NCBI GenBank assembly: GCA_016801885.1
Contig: JAFBJY010000237.1
Coordinates: 94,568-158,567 of the forward strand
Origin: Toxotes chatareus
Taxonomy: Eukaryota; Chordata; Actinopteri; Toxotidae
Reading direction: 5' to 3'
Length of the DNA stretch: 64,000 bases
Each line of letters starts with the position of its first letter. Within the stretch, counting starts at the first letter, position 1. Below the pieces are notes generated by a model that saw only the letters and a program-made list of their open reading frames with translations, was not told the DNA's origin and did not search any database. The position numbers and the translations under genes are program-made. Shown piece by piece: positions 45,194-55,959 of this stretch.

Positions 45194-45329
45194 CTGAAGA
45201 GGAAACAATGAAGAAAAAGTCAAATAACATTTGTGTTGAAAGGACAATCAAAGGAACAACAACTCTCATTTTGCAGCCATTTTTTAGCTTTAGTCTGTGA
45301 AATCTGAGTTATGATTTTTTGAGTCTAAG

Positions 45330-45450
45330 GATTTTGAAGGCAAGGCAAGGTTTATTTATAGCACCATTCGTACACAAGGTAATTCATAGTGCTTTACAGA
45401 TTACATCAAAATCATAGAATAAAAGCAAATCATAATCACATAACATTAAA
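45330..45450 (-). repeat. LINE/SINE-like 3' tail
   Basis: The minus strand carries AAAGCACTATGAATTACCTT and GTGCTATAAATAAACCTTGC, the tail shared by many teleost retroposons. It lies between the NLR duplicate and the Rex3-like LINE. Confidence 0.4.
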
Positions 45451-45454
45451 ATCA

Positions 45455-47907
45455 TCATCATCTTCATCCGCTTATTTGGGGCGGGGCAGCAGTCTAAGCA
45501 GGGACGCCCAGACTTCCCTCTCTCCGGACACTTCTTCCAGCTCTTCCAGGGGAACCCGAGGCGTTCCCAGGCCAGCTGAGAGACATAGTCCCTCCAGCGT
45601 GTCCTAAGTCTTCCCCAGGGCCTCATCCCAGTGAGACATGCCCAGAACTCCTCCCTAGGGAGGCATCCAGGGGGCATCCTAAATAGATGCCCGAGCCACC
45701 TCAACTGGCCCCTCTCGTGTGGAGGAGCAGTGGCTGTACTCCAAGCTCCTCCCGGATGACCGAACTCCTCACCCTATCTATAAGGGGCGCCCAGCCACCC
45801 TGCTGAGAAAACTAATTTCGGCCGCTTGTATCCGAGATCTTGTCCTTTCGGTCATGACCCAAAGCTTCGCTTTTTGGCTCAGCTCCTTCTTCACCACGAC
45901 AGACCGGTATATCGACCGCATTACTGCGGAAGCTGCACCGATCCACCTGTCAATCTCACGCTCCGTCCTTCCCCACTTGTGAACAAGACCCCAGTACATG
46001 CTGAAGGTCCTGGCTTGACGGAGCCAACAGGACATCATCATCCCGCAAAAAGCAGGAGGAAATCCTGTGGTCCCCAAACTGGACTCCCTCTGGCCCCTTG
46101 CTGCACCTAGAAATCCTGTCCATAAAAACTATGGACAGAACCGGTGACAAAGGGCAGCCCTGCCAGAGTCCAGCATGCACTGGAAACAGGTCTGACTTAC
46201 TGCCGGCAATGCGAACCAACCTCCTACAGAGACCTGACAGCCCTTAGCAGAGGGCCCCGGACTCCATACTCCCAGAGAACCCTCCACAGGACGCCATGAG
46301 GGACACGGTTGAGCGCTTTCTCCAGATCCACAAAACACATGTGGACTGGTTGGGCGAACTCCATGAACCCTCGAGCACCCTATAGAGAGTATAGAGCTGG
46401 TCCAGTGTTCCATGTCCAGGATGAAAACCGCATTGTTCCTCCTGGATCCGAGGTTCGACTATTGGCCGAATCCTCCTCTCCAGTACCTTGGCATAGACTT
46501 TCCCAGGGAGGCTGAGGAGTGTGATCCCCCTATAGTTGGAGCACACCCTCCAGTCCCAGTTCTTGAAAAGAGGGACCACCACCCCTGTCTGCCACTCCAG
46601 GGGTACTGTCCCCGACTGCCACACGATGTTACAGAGGCGTGTCAACCAAGACAGCCCTGCAACATCCAGAGACTTGAGGTACTCGGGACAGATCTCGTCC
46701 ACCCCCGGTGCCTTGCCACCAAGGAACTTTTTGACCACGTCAGTGACTTCAGCTTGGGTGATGGATGAGTCCGCCCTGAGCCCCTGTTTCCACAAAGGAA
46801 AGCATAACAATGGGATTAAGGAGATCTTCAAAGTATTCCTTCCACCGTCCAATAATGTCCCCAGTCAAGGTCAACAGCTCTCCTATAAATAGTGTTGGTA
46901 GAGCACTGCTTCTCTCTCCTGAGGCGCCGGACAGTTTGCCAGAATCTCTATGATGCCGACCGATAGTCCTCCACCATGGCCTCACCGAACCTCTCCAAAT
47001 CTGAGTTTTTGCCTCTACAACCGCACGGGCTGCAGCACTCTTGGCCTGTCGGTACCTGTCAGCTGCCTCGGAATCCCCACAAGCCAACCAGGCCCGATAG
47101 GACTTACTTCCAGCGTCCACCACTGGGTTCGGAGATTACCACCACGACAGGCACTGGAGACCTTATGACAACAGCTCTGGGACGGCCGCGCCGACAATGG
47201 AGGTGGAGAACATGGTCCACTCAGACTCAATGTCCCCAGCCTCCCTTGGTATCTGGTTGAAGCTCTTTGGGAGGTGGGAGTTGAAGACCCCTCTGACAGA
47301 GGGCTCAGCCAGACGTTCCCAATAGACCCTCACGATACGTTTGGGCCTGCCTAGCTTGTCAGGCCTCCTCCCCGCCAGTGGATCCAACTCACCACCAGGT
47401 GGTGATCAGTTGACAGCTCAGCCCCTCTCTTTACCCGTGTGTTCAAGACATGTGGCGAAGGTCAAAGCGACACGACCACGAAGTCGATCATTGACCTTGG
47501 CCTAGGGGTGTCCTGGTGCCATGTGCACTGATGGACACCCTTATGTCTGAACATGGTGTTTGTTATGGACAAACTGCGACTAGCACAGAAGTCCAACAAC
47601 AGAACAGAACAGACCATTCAGGTTCTGATCGGGGAGGCCGTTCCTCCCAATCTCGTCCCTCCACGTGTCACTGTCGCGTCCCACGTGGGCGTTGAAGTCC
47701 CCCAGTAGAATGACAGTCCCTGGTCGGAGCACCGTCCAGTACCCCTCCCCAAGAAGGTCTGGTACTCTACACTGCTGTACTCTACACCAGCCCGCCGCCT
47801 CTCACCTCAGGCAACTCCAGAGTTGAAGAGAGTCCAACCTCTCTCAAGGAGTTGGGTTCCAGAGCCAAGACTGTGCATGGAGGTGAGCCCGACTATTTCT
47901 AGTCGGT
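45455..47907 (-). mobile_element. Rex3-like (RTE-clade) LINE
   Basis: Minus strand from 47907: endonuclease debris (47400-47900), linker AGSKSYRAWLACGDSEAADR and RWKEYFEDLLNP, RT EVTDVVKKFLGGKAPGVDEI, GVVVPLFKNWDWRVCSNYRG ITLL, IQEEQCGFHPGHGTLDQLYT (46244-46852), LWQGCPLSPVLSIVFMDRI and DDDVLLA (46000-46190; the YADD-equivalent is degraded). The C terminus is MRWLGHLFRMPPGCLPREEF and RTRWRDYVSQLAWERLG (45540-45704). The tail AATAAGCGGATGAAGATGAT ends in GATG-type repeats, a Rex3 hallmark. Multiple stops. Confidence 0.75.
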
Positions 47908-47974
47908 GGTAACACTTTAGAATAACGATCCCTTATAAGACATTTATAAGCTATTAGTAGATATTAGTGCATAG

Positions 47975-48500
47975 TTAACTAATCATGAACAAAACACATA
48001 CATTTGTAAATGATTATTAAAACACTTGTTACTGAAGTTACAAGACATTTATAAGCTATTATTAGATATTGAACTAATCATGAATAAAGCATTTATATAC
48101 GTTTGTAAATGATTATAAAACCATTTATAACTAAAGTTGTACAACATTTATATATGATTTAGACATTATTAAAAATGCTTTGTCAACATTGTTTATATAT
48201 GATTTATTCATCATCAACTAATTTTCAATATGATCAAGCTTATTAGTAAATTATTGGTGAAATAGTGTAATGTTAAAAAAAAACAACTGTACCATCGTTT
48301 GTTTATTAATGTTTAACAGATGATTTGTTAGGCATTCATAAAAAAATCTATAAATCATTTGCAGATGTTATGATGTCCCTTAATCTAAAGTGAAGACTAT
48401 TCATTATTTACACATGCCTGTTAATGAGTCACCATTTGTTTATTCATGTTTAACAGATGATTTGTTAGGTATTCATAAAAAAAATCTTAATCAAATCGGT
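47975..48500 (+). repeat. Left long inverted repeat
   Basis: It contains ATAGTTAACTAATCATGAAC, TTTATAACTAAAGTTGTACA and GATGATTTGTTAGGCATTCA, each found reverse-complemented in the right arm. Confidence 0.7.
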
Positions 48501-49221
48501 CCACACAATCATTGGACCATTTAATCAGTTTGTGGTGTTTTTGGTAGTTTTTTCCCTTCTGTCAGCTCTCTCAATATACTGGCCAAACCAGGCATTTTAA
48601 CAGCTCACAAAAACTAAACCTCCAAGTTCACCGCCTACATTTGAATGCATATCAGTGAATGAATGGATGGGCCCGCCAGAAAACATCAATGTCCCCCAAG
48701 GCAGTTCGACATGTTTATATGTCTGTGTGTGTTTAGAGAGCAGTTAGCAGCGTTGTCAGGTGTATGACAATTACCATACTTTGTACAATAGTTGTGCCCT
48801 TTGTCATATAAACGGTCAGTGATGTCAAAAGTCCCACAATGTGCGTTAATTTGATCATTGTGTGACACTTTGTATTAGTAGCTACAGCTTGTATGAGCGT
48901 CAATTGATGCCTTTCCGTGTTGTGGGAAATTTAAAAAGTCACATCTACAGTGCAGACAACAAATCTACAACATCTAAACATCACACTGTCACAAATTAGT
49001 TTCTAACATGCATATTTTCTTTCTTTGATAGTATATTTTACATTAGTGCTTTAGAAATGTTCATTGTGTCCCTGAACGCAGCACCCCTTTCAGCCAGCAC
49101 AGGCAGCGACAGCAGAGACTACACATTTCTGCTGTTGGTTATGACTCATGTACACTTTACCTCAATATTTTAACATTTCCGATCAGGCAGCGTGGTCCGT
49201 TAGACATTCTGAGGCTGGAAC

Positions 49222-49303
49222 ATGTACGTCACAACAAGAGCTAAGTGTTCCAAGCGACCTTCGACTATTGAAGACGGGGAAGGAGCTGGCAGCAGCAGCG
49301 CAG
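49222..49303 (+). CDS. Putative first coding exon inside the long-TIR element
   Basis: ATG at 49222 opens MYVTTRAKCSKRPSTIEDGE GAGSSSA and ends at a GTAACA donor in phase 1. A GC-richer stretch precedes it (49075-49220) in an otherwise AT-rich element. The peptide is basic then acidic/Ser-rich. I recognise no family. The phase matches the exon at 50405. Confidence 0.35.
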
Positions 49304-49658
49304 GTAACATTAAACTAACTGATACAGTAACGTTTCAAGTCCACAGTTATAAATTCACATTTGCTGGTTACCTTATTTGTTGACTTATTTTACCTGGCTG
49401 AATCTGATAACTATCAAACAAGCACAAACACTAATCGGTTTTTAGCTAGTTAGGTCTGTTAGCTATATCGGCTAGTCTAGCCAACTTTATCAACAGGACA
49501 TGTCAGTGTGGTTTGGATAGTTTTGCTAATCCCACATGGTGAATGCAGATTGATGCAAGGGGTTAAGCTATCGTAAAATGAAACATTGAAGAACTTGTGC
49601 TATTACGCACAGTAGTGTAAAAAAAAAGTAAATATTAAGTAAATATTAAGTATTAAGT

Positions 49659-50066
49659 AGCATTTTAGCTCAATAGCTTCCAGGTCATGTGACCTAATGA
49701 CTCAAAATCAGTGCAGGATCATAGTCCTACACTGGCTGGTTGAGAAACACCTGTTTTTTTATTCCATTTTAACATTCCTGAGATTTTATATTGATTTTTT
49801 AATGTAAATATTAGCATTTTAGCTCAATAGCTTCCAGGTCATGTGACATAATGACTCAAAATCAGCGCAGGATCGTAGTACTACACTGGCTGGTTGAGAT
49901 ACACCTCTTTTTATTCCATTTTAACATTCCTGAGATTTTATATACATTTTTTAATGTAAATATTAGCATTTTAGCTCAATAGCTTCCAGGTCATGTGACC
50001 TAATGACTCAAAATCAGTGTATGATCACAGTACTACACTGGCTGGTTGAGATACAGCTTTTTTTTA
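49659..50066 (+). repeat. 2.7 copies of a 152-154-bp tandem repeat
   Basis: Units start at 49659, 49813 and 49965 with AGCATTTTAGCTCAATAGCT and include CAGGTCATGTGAC(C/A)TAATGA. A related inverted array lies at 7782-8061 upstream of the NLR. Confidence 0.85.
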
Positions 50067-50404
50067 ACACTCCTGATCATCAATTTTTGATATACATCAT
50101 TTTTTTGAAAAAAAAAGATGTCCATGTAAACGCAGTTAGTTATATGAATTGAGATATTGTTGACCTTCTATCAGGTCAGCAAGCGTCCTCCTGTCTGATT
50201 CTAACTGGCTGATTTTTGGTTTTTCTCACATAAATCAGGAATCCATAAGGGAATCATTAAAGAATCAGATCAATAAGCAGAACTGATAATAGATTTGATA
50301 TCCATAACATTTTACCAATTCTCATCCCAAGTTAAAACACAATGTTATGGTAACTATCAGTTTTGGTTAACTAGCTGTCACTGGTCCTTTCTGTGTGGTT
50401 TCAG

Positions 50405-50540
50405 GTAACCTAACGCCACCGTCCCCCACAGCTGTGCTGTCGGCCAAGAAATTGCGCACACAGGCCAAGGAAAAAGATGATGCACAATCCAAAAAATAGA
50501 GGAGTTGACCAAAGCGATGGAGGCCCTGTTGTCAGAACAA
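50405..50540 (+). CDS. Putative second coding exon inside the long-TIR element
   Basis: It begins after GGTTTCAG with NLTPPSPTAVLSAKKLRTQA KEKDD, and with a one-base frame change near 50485 continues KIEELTKAMEALLSEQ to a GTAAAC donor. A helical, coiled-coil-like end is suggested by the heptad-like Ile/Leu/Met spacing. The frame change points to decay. The next exon was not found before the right arm, so the gene is probably internally deleted. Confidence 0.35.
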
Positions 50541-50819
50541 GTAAACAATTTTTAATCTGTATTAACAGTGTTTTGAATGTGCGGGCTGTTGAAAAGCACT
50601 TCATTGTTATTGCTATATGTTTTTTCGTAGCACATTGGTTGCTGTGCTTGTTTTAATAAAATGTTTTATACTCTTACACTCTGTACTCCTAATTCTGTTA
50701 CTGTTTGATGTCACAAGGAAGGATGGATCCCAAAGTTGTCTACAACATTTATTACATGTGATGAATAAGTCTACAAATCTTTGGCAAGCATTATTAGATA
50801 TTTGTTAATGATGAATATG

Positions 50820-51412
50820 GTTCACTTTAGATTAAGGGACATAAAAACATCTGCAACTGATTTATAGATGAAAGGACATGAAAGGACAAGTTAGTAATTT
50901 CTTCGTATCTGTATTTATTAAAGCCAGATTGTTCATAAGAGGTGAGTAAAGGGTCCACAAATCATTTATAAACATTAACAGACATTTGTAAATAATGAAT
51001 AGTCTTCACTTTAGATTAAGGGACATAATAACATCTGCAAATGATTTATAGATTTTTTTTATAAATACCTATAATAAACAAATGATGGCACATTGACAGG
51101 CATGTGTAAATAATGAATAGTCTTCACTTTAGATTAAGATGAATGCCTACAAATCATCTGTTAAACATCAATAAACAAATGGTGGTACAATAGGTTTTTT
51201 AACACATCTACACTATTTCACCAATAATTTACTAATAAGGTTGATCATATTGAAAATTAGTTGATGATGAATAAATCATGTACAATGTTGACACAGCATT
51301 TTTAATAATGTCTAAATCATATATAAATCTACAACTTTAGTTATAAATGGTTTTATAATCATTTACAAATGTATATGTGTAAGTGTTTAGTCCATGATTA
51401 GTTAACTGAGTC
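50820..51412 (-). repeat. Right long inverted repeat
   Basis: Reverse complement of the left arm, with internal near-repeats of CTTCACTTTAGATTAAGGGA at about 50820, 51006 and 51120. It ends at GATTAGTTAACTGAG without the terminal segment seen on the left. Confidence 0.7.
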
Positions 51413-52681
51413 TGTTCAGGTCCTGCTTTCGTAAGTTTTGGAAAGAACACAGCGCCTTCCAAGTTTAGCTTAACAGTGGCAGAAGTATCATAATTAACAC
51501 TGCTTTTTATGGACAAAGATTTAGCCTTCTTACCACCAGGTGTGATAGGGAGAGTCTCATGAAGTCCTTTTCAGCTTCCAGAGCAAAAATCTTTTCCTGG
51601 AGTTCAGTGATTTCCTTAAGATATTTCCAGCAGTTTCAGCAAAGTGAGTTTGTTGTGTTGTGTACACCAGACATTTCTCAACCTGGCTGAGGAATAGGGT
51701 TGAATAAAGCAGCTAACCGCCAGCGTGCTGTGATATGGTTTTTAACTCCCAGCCGTTTGCTGGTCCTGGCTCCTGGACCTGGACGCACGCCTCCTCCTTA
51801 TGGCTGCCAGTGGTGAACTCAGTGAAAAAAGGGAAAACAGTTTATCTGCTCTCTGACTGTGTCTGCTGTTTGCTGCTGAGCAGGTGCAGGACAGAGGCTT
51901 TTTATAGATGTCTCTGAAAACAGCTGAGGCCAAAGACTGAAGCAGGACAGTGACAGTGCAGAGGATGAACACACGACGGAGGAATAAATTATACATGCTT
52001 ATTTGGTGACCGCGCATTGTCGGACGGAGAGGAGGAGGAGAGGAAGCAGGCTGCTACAGTGAAGGAATCACAGGTCGCTGATTCTCTCCAAGACAGTATC
52101 TGTCTCTCCAAAACACTATCCAGAGCTGAAAAACGTCCTCCGCTGCCAACAGCCGACTCACCTGAAGCTCAAGCTGTCTCCATCATTGTTGTGTTAAGTT
52201 ACCATGGTTACAGTTGCTTACTTGTTGACTCACATACTGACCATGTGACTTTGCTCTGCAGTTAAAAACAGACTGACTCTCCTCAGTAAATCCACTTTTC
52301 ATTAGAAATGCTCAACCGCTCACCTAGCATTAGCATTAGCACAGCTACCTGTCCTCACCACTGCAGAGCAGCTGATCATTCAGAAGCTGACTGACTAAAA
52401 TCCTCTAAAGCTAAAATGTGGGATAATGTAGTGATATTTCATTAGTCCTTAAATGAGACCATATATTAAAATATTAGTGTTAACTATCAGGATTATTAAT
52501 TAGTTAATGTATCCATTCACCAGTCTTTCATACTTTCATTTAGTTTTTATTAGTTGATAAACCTAATATAGTTTATTATAGTATAGGCCTAATAATTTCT
52601 TTAGTTGAAATCTTATAGTGAAATAAAAGGTTGACAGCAAATTTTTCTGACATAGTTTTCATTGACCTCATTAACAGACTG
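51413..52681. other. No clear gene; a coiled-coil-like antisense peptide
   Basis: On the minus strand near 51560-51640 an open segment reads KEITELQEKIFALEAEKDFM, with Leu/Ile heptad spacing, then stops. It may be an exon relic, possibly of the neighbouring element's gene. A Glu-rich open frame at 52017-52265 has no recognised domain. Confidence 0.25.
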
Positions 52682-53230
52682 TCATGACTAACCCCTAAGG
52701 GGGCTGTTTTTGGAACTCTTTGGTTTTGTTTTGAACTCTTTTGTGGACTTTTGGACATTTTCAGTTTCAGTTTAGTTTTATTTTGGAAAGTGTATTCCTT
52801 GTGTGTCTTGTTTTACTTACTGTCATAGTCTGTAAAATTATGTTATTTTTTGTCTGGTGTCTATATTGTCTTGTGGGTTACTGTTTTATTTTGAAATCAT
52901 TGCCCTAGTGTATCTTGTCTTGTTCTACTTCCTGTCTTTGTCTTGTTTCCCTCCTTTTGTGATTGTCTGCTCCGCCCTAATTGGTGTCACCTGTTTCCCT
53001 TTGTCCTGTGTATTTAAGCCTTGTGGTTTCCTTGTGTTTTGTCAGTTTGTTTTTGTCTCATGCCCTTGTCCCTTGTCTCGTCTCATGTCTAGCGACCTAG
53101 TGAGTTATCCCAAGTCATCTTGTGTCAAGTCAGGTTATGTATCATTTGTTACTTTGTTTCTCAGGTGGTTCAGTCTTTTTTCTCACTAGAGTGATTTTGT
53201 GTTCACGTTTTTATTATTGTTTTTGTGCCT
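52682..53230 (+). mobile_element. Solo-LTR-like repeat, copy 2 (truncated)
   Basis: It begins TGTCATGACTAACCCCTAAG and shares GATTGTCTG, GTGTCACCTG and GTGTATTTAAGCC with the element at 28215-28925. Its 3' part is missing where the Penelope-like element begins. Confidence 0.45.
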
Positions 53231-53234
53231 CTTA

Positions 53235-53413
53235 GAAAATTGAATCGAAGGCAACTGGACATATGTTTGTCTGGGAAGGCGTTTCGCCTCTTATCCAAGG
53301 GGGCTTCATCAGTTCATGCACGTATCGGTCTATCTAGTCCGCACTAGTCTGACCAAGAAAGTGGAGTAAGACCCAGGTATTTAACCTGTTGTGGGTGGGA
53401 CCACCAAGTACCT
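53235..53413 (+). repeat. Penelope left inverted repeat (pLTR-like)
   Basis: Reverse complement of 55775-55955. On its minus strand CTGATGA (53306-53312) and GAAAC (53281-53285) are spaced as in the right repeat. Confidence 0.8.
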
Positions 53414-53829
53414 CTTGAACGAGAGAGTGAGGCAGGTCCTATTCACCATAGAAAGGCTCAAAGAAAAAGCTGACCTTCTTTTCAGAAATTTGAAAACACT
53501 CTTACCAGCTGCGTTGTTCGAAAAGGTTGTTGAGTTCACCACGAGAGCCCAACTAGCCCAACATACCAAGGGGCAGAGAGGCAGAAAAAGAAATTTTGCA
53601 AACTCCAACACAAGACAAATAACTCAAACATAACAGAAACCTCTAAGGAGGAACAGGAGGCAAAACAACACACAAAAACAGACATATGGGTAAAAAACCT
53701 ATCTGACAGGGAACTTACCCAGCCAGAGAAGGAGGTCTTAGCGAAAGGACTAAACTTTGCTGTTACACCAGAACAAATTCCTATAGTGGAACAGCGACAG
53801 AATCGGCTATAAGGAAAAACAACTTAAAA

Positions 53830-55000
53830 GAAACTGAAGCAGAACAGCTAAGGTTTAAGGTGTCAGCAACCCTGTCCAATGCTAAGGCCCCACCTTCGAA
53901 CCTCACCCATCAGGAAAGGAAAGCTATGGTATCCCTGAGCAAGGATAAAAACATCACCATCCTTCCAGCTGACAAAGGGAGATGCACAGTTATCCTGAAT
54001 ACAAGCGACTACCATGCTAAAGTTACCACTCTTTTAAACGACACTAACACATATGAAATTCTGAAACGAGATCCTTCCAGTGGCTACAAAGGAAGGTCAT
54101 TGAATGTCTCCAAAAATTACAACAAGATGGAGTAATTGACCGACCTCAGTACCTCCGCCTCTACCCTCAGGATACCATTCCATGCCTATATGGACTCCCC
54201 AAAGTCCATAAGGAAGGGACACCACTCAGACCTATTGTTAGCAGCATCAATTCAGTAACCTACAATATCGCTAAGCATGTAGCCAACATCTTAGCCCCCC
54301 TTGGTTGGAAACACACCACATCATGTTCACAACTCATTAGACTTTGTGAACAAAATCAAAGGTTTGAAAATGGCACAAGAAGAAACCATGGTGTCATATG
54401 ATGTGACCTCCTTATTCACTTGCATTCCAACCAAGGAGGCGGTGGAAACAGTGAGGAATCATTTGAAACAAGATAACACACTACATGACAGAACCAATCT
54501 CACACCAGACCAGATCTGCCAGTTACTGGATTTGTGCCTCAACACCACATATTTCCAGTTTAACAGCAAATTTTACAGACAAAAACACGGCTGTGCTATG
54601 GGCTCACCAGTGTCCCCCATTGTGGCTAATCTATACATGGAAATGGTAGAACAAAAGGCCCTCAACTCATTCAAAGGTACACCTCCAAGTCACTGGTTTA
54701 GGTATGTGGATGACACATGGGTAAAGATCAAAACCCAAGATTTACAAGCTTTATCAACTCTGTGGACAAAAACATCAAATTCACAAGAGAAGATGTCAAA
54801 GATAACCACCTACCATTCCTGGACTGTGACGTTCACCTTACTGAGGACAGGAGCCTCCACATTGGGGTATACAGGAAACCCACACACACCGATCAATACC
54901 TACTTTTTGACTCACATCATCCACTGGAGCACAAACTGGGAGTTATCAGAACCTTGCAACACAGGGCTGACAACATACCAACCTCCACTCGGGCCCAAGC
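53830..55000 (+). pseudogene. Penelope reverse transcriptase, frameshifted
   Basis: ERKAMVSLSKDKNITILPAD KG starts the RT (53910). Then CLYGLPKVHKEGTPLRPIVS (about 54185), VSYDVTSLFTCIPTKEAVE (54390), GCAMGSPVSPIVANLYMEMV (54590) and catalytic FRYVDDTWV (54700). Frame changes lie near 54095, 54300 and 54750 (a missing T in GCTTTATC). Downstream DNHLPFLDCDVHLTEDRSLH and YRKPTHTDQYL complete the thumb. TERT-like RTs of this class copy element RNA at nicked DNA; this one is inactive. Confidence 0.85.
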
Positions 55001-55254
55001 AGAAGAACATAAGCATATAAAGGGAGCTCTGAAAACTTGTGGCTATCCGAGTTGGTCTTTTGGCAAAACAACACGCTCCAGAAAGAATACCAACAGGGAG
55101 GATGCTGAGAATATGGAAGATAAACGCAAAAACATTGTCATTCCATACGTGTCTGGGGTCTCAGAGAAACTCAGGAGGATTTTTAACAAACATCAAATTC
55201 TGTATGTTTCAAACCCAGCAACACTCTCAGACAGAAACTGGTACACCCCAAAGA

Positions 55255-55759
55255 CAAGATACCACACAATCATAAAAGCAACCTAATATATGCGGTCAAA
55301 TGCAGTGAGGAATGCAAGGACCTATATATTGGGGAAACTAAACAACCTTTGAACAAACGCATGGCCCAACACAGAAGGGCTAACTCCTCGGGTCCAGTCT
55401 CAGCTGTCTACTCACATCTAAAGGAAAAAGCACACTCCTTTGAAGACAGCAATGTCAAAATCCTGGACAGGGAGGACAGATGGTTTGAGAGAGGAGTCAA
55501 AGAAGCCATCTATGTGAAAGTGGAAAAACCATCACTAAACAGAGGAGGGGGTCTGCGACACCACCTATCCCCCATTTACAATGTAGCCCTTTCATGTGTA
55601 CCCAGGAGAGTAAACAACTTAACCTCAGACGACTCTCAACGAGCGTCATCCACCAGGGACTCACCTGACCCTAACGACTGTCGTTCACATGAGACACAAA
55701 CTAGGTCACATGAGCCTGACGACTGTCGTTCACTGGGGACCACAACAATGGTCAGGTGA
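55255..55759 (+). pseudogene. Penelope GIY-YIG endonuclease domain
   Basis: After a frame change near 55270: LIYAVKCSEECKDLYIGETK (GIY-YIG core as I-Y-A...Y-I-G), RMAQHRRAN with the conserved Arg/His, HSFEDSNVKILDREDRWFER with the catalytic Glu, and KPSLNRGGGLRHHLSPIYN at the end. The domain itself is open; stop at 55757-55759. A Ser/Asp-rich tail follows with two DDCRS/NDCRS repeats. Confidence 0.85.
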
Positions 55760-55774
55760 AACCAGTACTTTCAC

Positions 55775-55955
55775 AGGTACTTTGGTGGTCCCACCCACAA
55801 CAGGTTAAATACCTGGGTCTTACTCCACTTTCTTGGTCAGACTAGTGCGGACTAGATAGACCGATGCGCGTATGAACTGATGAAGCCCCCCTTGGATAAG
55901 AGGCGAAACGTCTTCCCAGACAAACATATGTCCAGTTGCCTTCGATTCAATTTTC
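55775..55955 (+). repeat. Penelope right inverted repeat (pLTR-like)
   Basis: Mirror of the left repeat. CTGATGA at 55877-55883 and GAAAC at 55905-55909. Confidence 0.8.
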
Positions 55956-55959
55956 AAAG

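Larger units (their letters stand above)
41010..45280 (-). repeat. Inverted partial duplicate of the NLR 3' end
   Basis: Reverse complement of 17950-20325, including introns. It differs by a 300-bp insertion (42519-42818), a LINE insertion with loss of about 70 bp (43325-44995), and scattered substitutions. NACHT and N-terminal exons are absent. Recent segmental duplication or inversion is the simplest explanation. Confidence 0.85.
47908..51412. mobile_element. Unclassified about 3.5-kb element with long inverted repeats
   Basis: The left arm 47975-48500 and right arm 50820-51412 are imperfect reverse complements over about 500-590 bp, made of AT-rich subrepeats such as ATTTATAAATGATT. The left end extends 67 bp further (GGTAACACTTTAGAATAACG). 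The matching right end is missing, so the right terminus is truncated. The interior (48500-50820) holds two splice-bounded coding pieces and a 153-bp tandem repeat. Long-TIR DNA transposons are known in fish, but I cannot place this in a superfamily. Confidence 0.55.
53235..55955 (+). mobile_element. Penelope-like retroelement with inverted terminal repeats
   Basis: Inverted repeats 53235-53413 and 55775-55955 (about 180 bp, few mismatches) bound one coding block: RT with YVDD box and C-terminal GIY-YIG endonuclease, the combination that defines Penelope-like elements. The coding block has at least four frame changes. The repeats contain CTGATGA...GAAAC, discussed in the findings. Confidence 0.85.
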
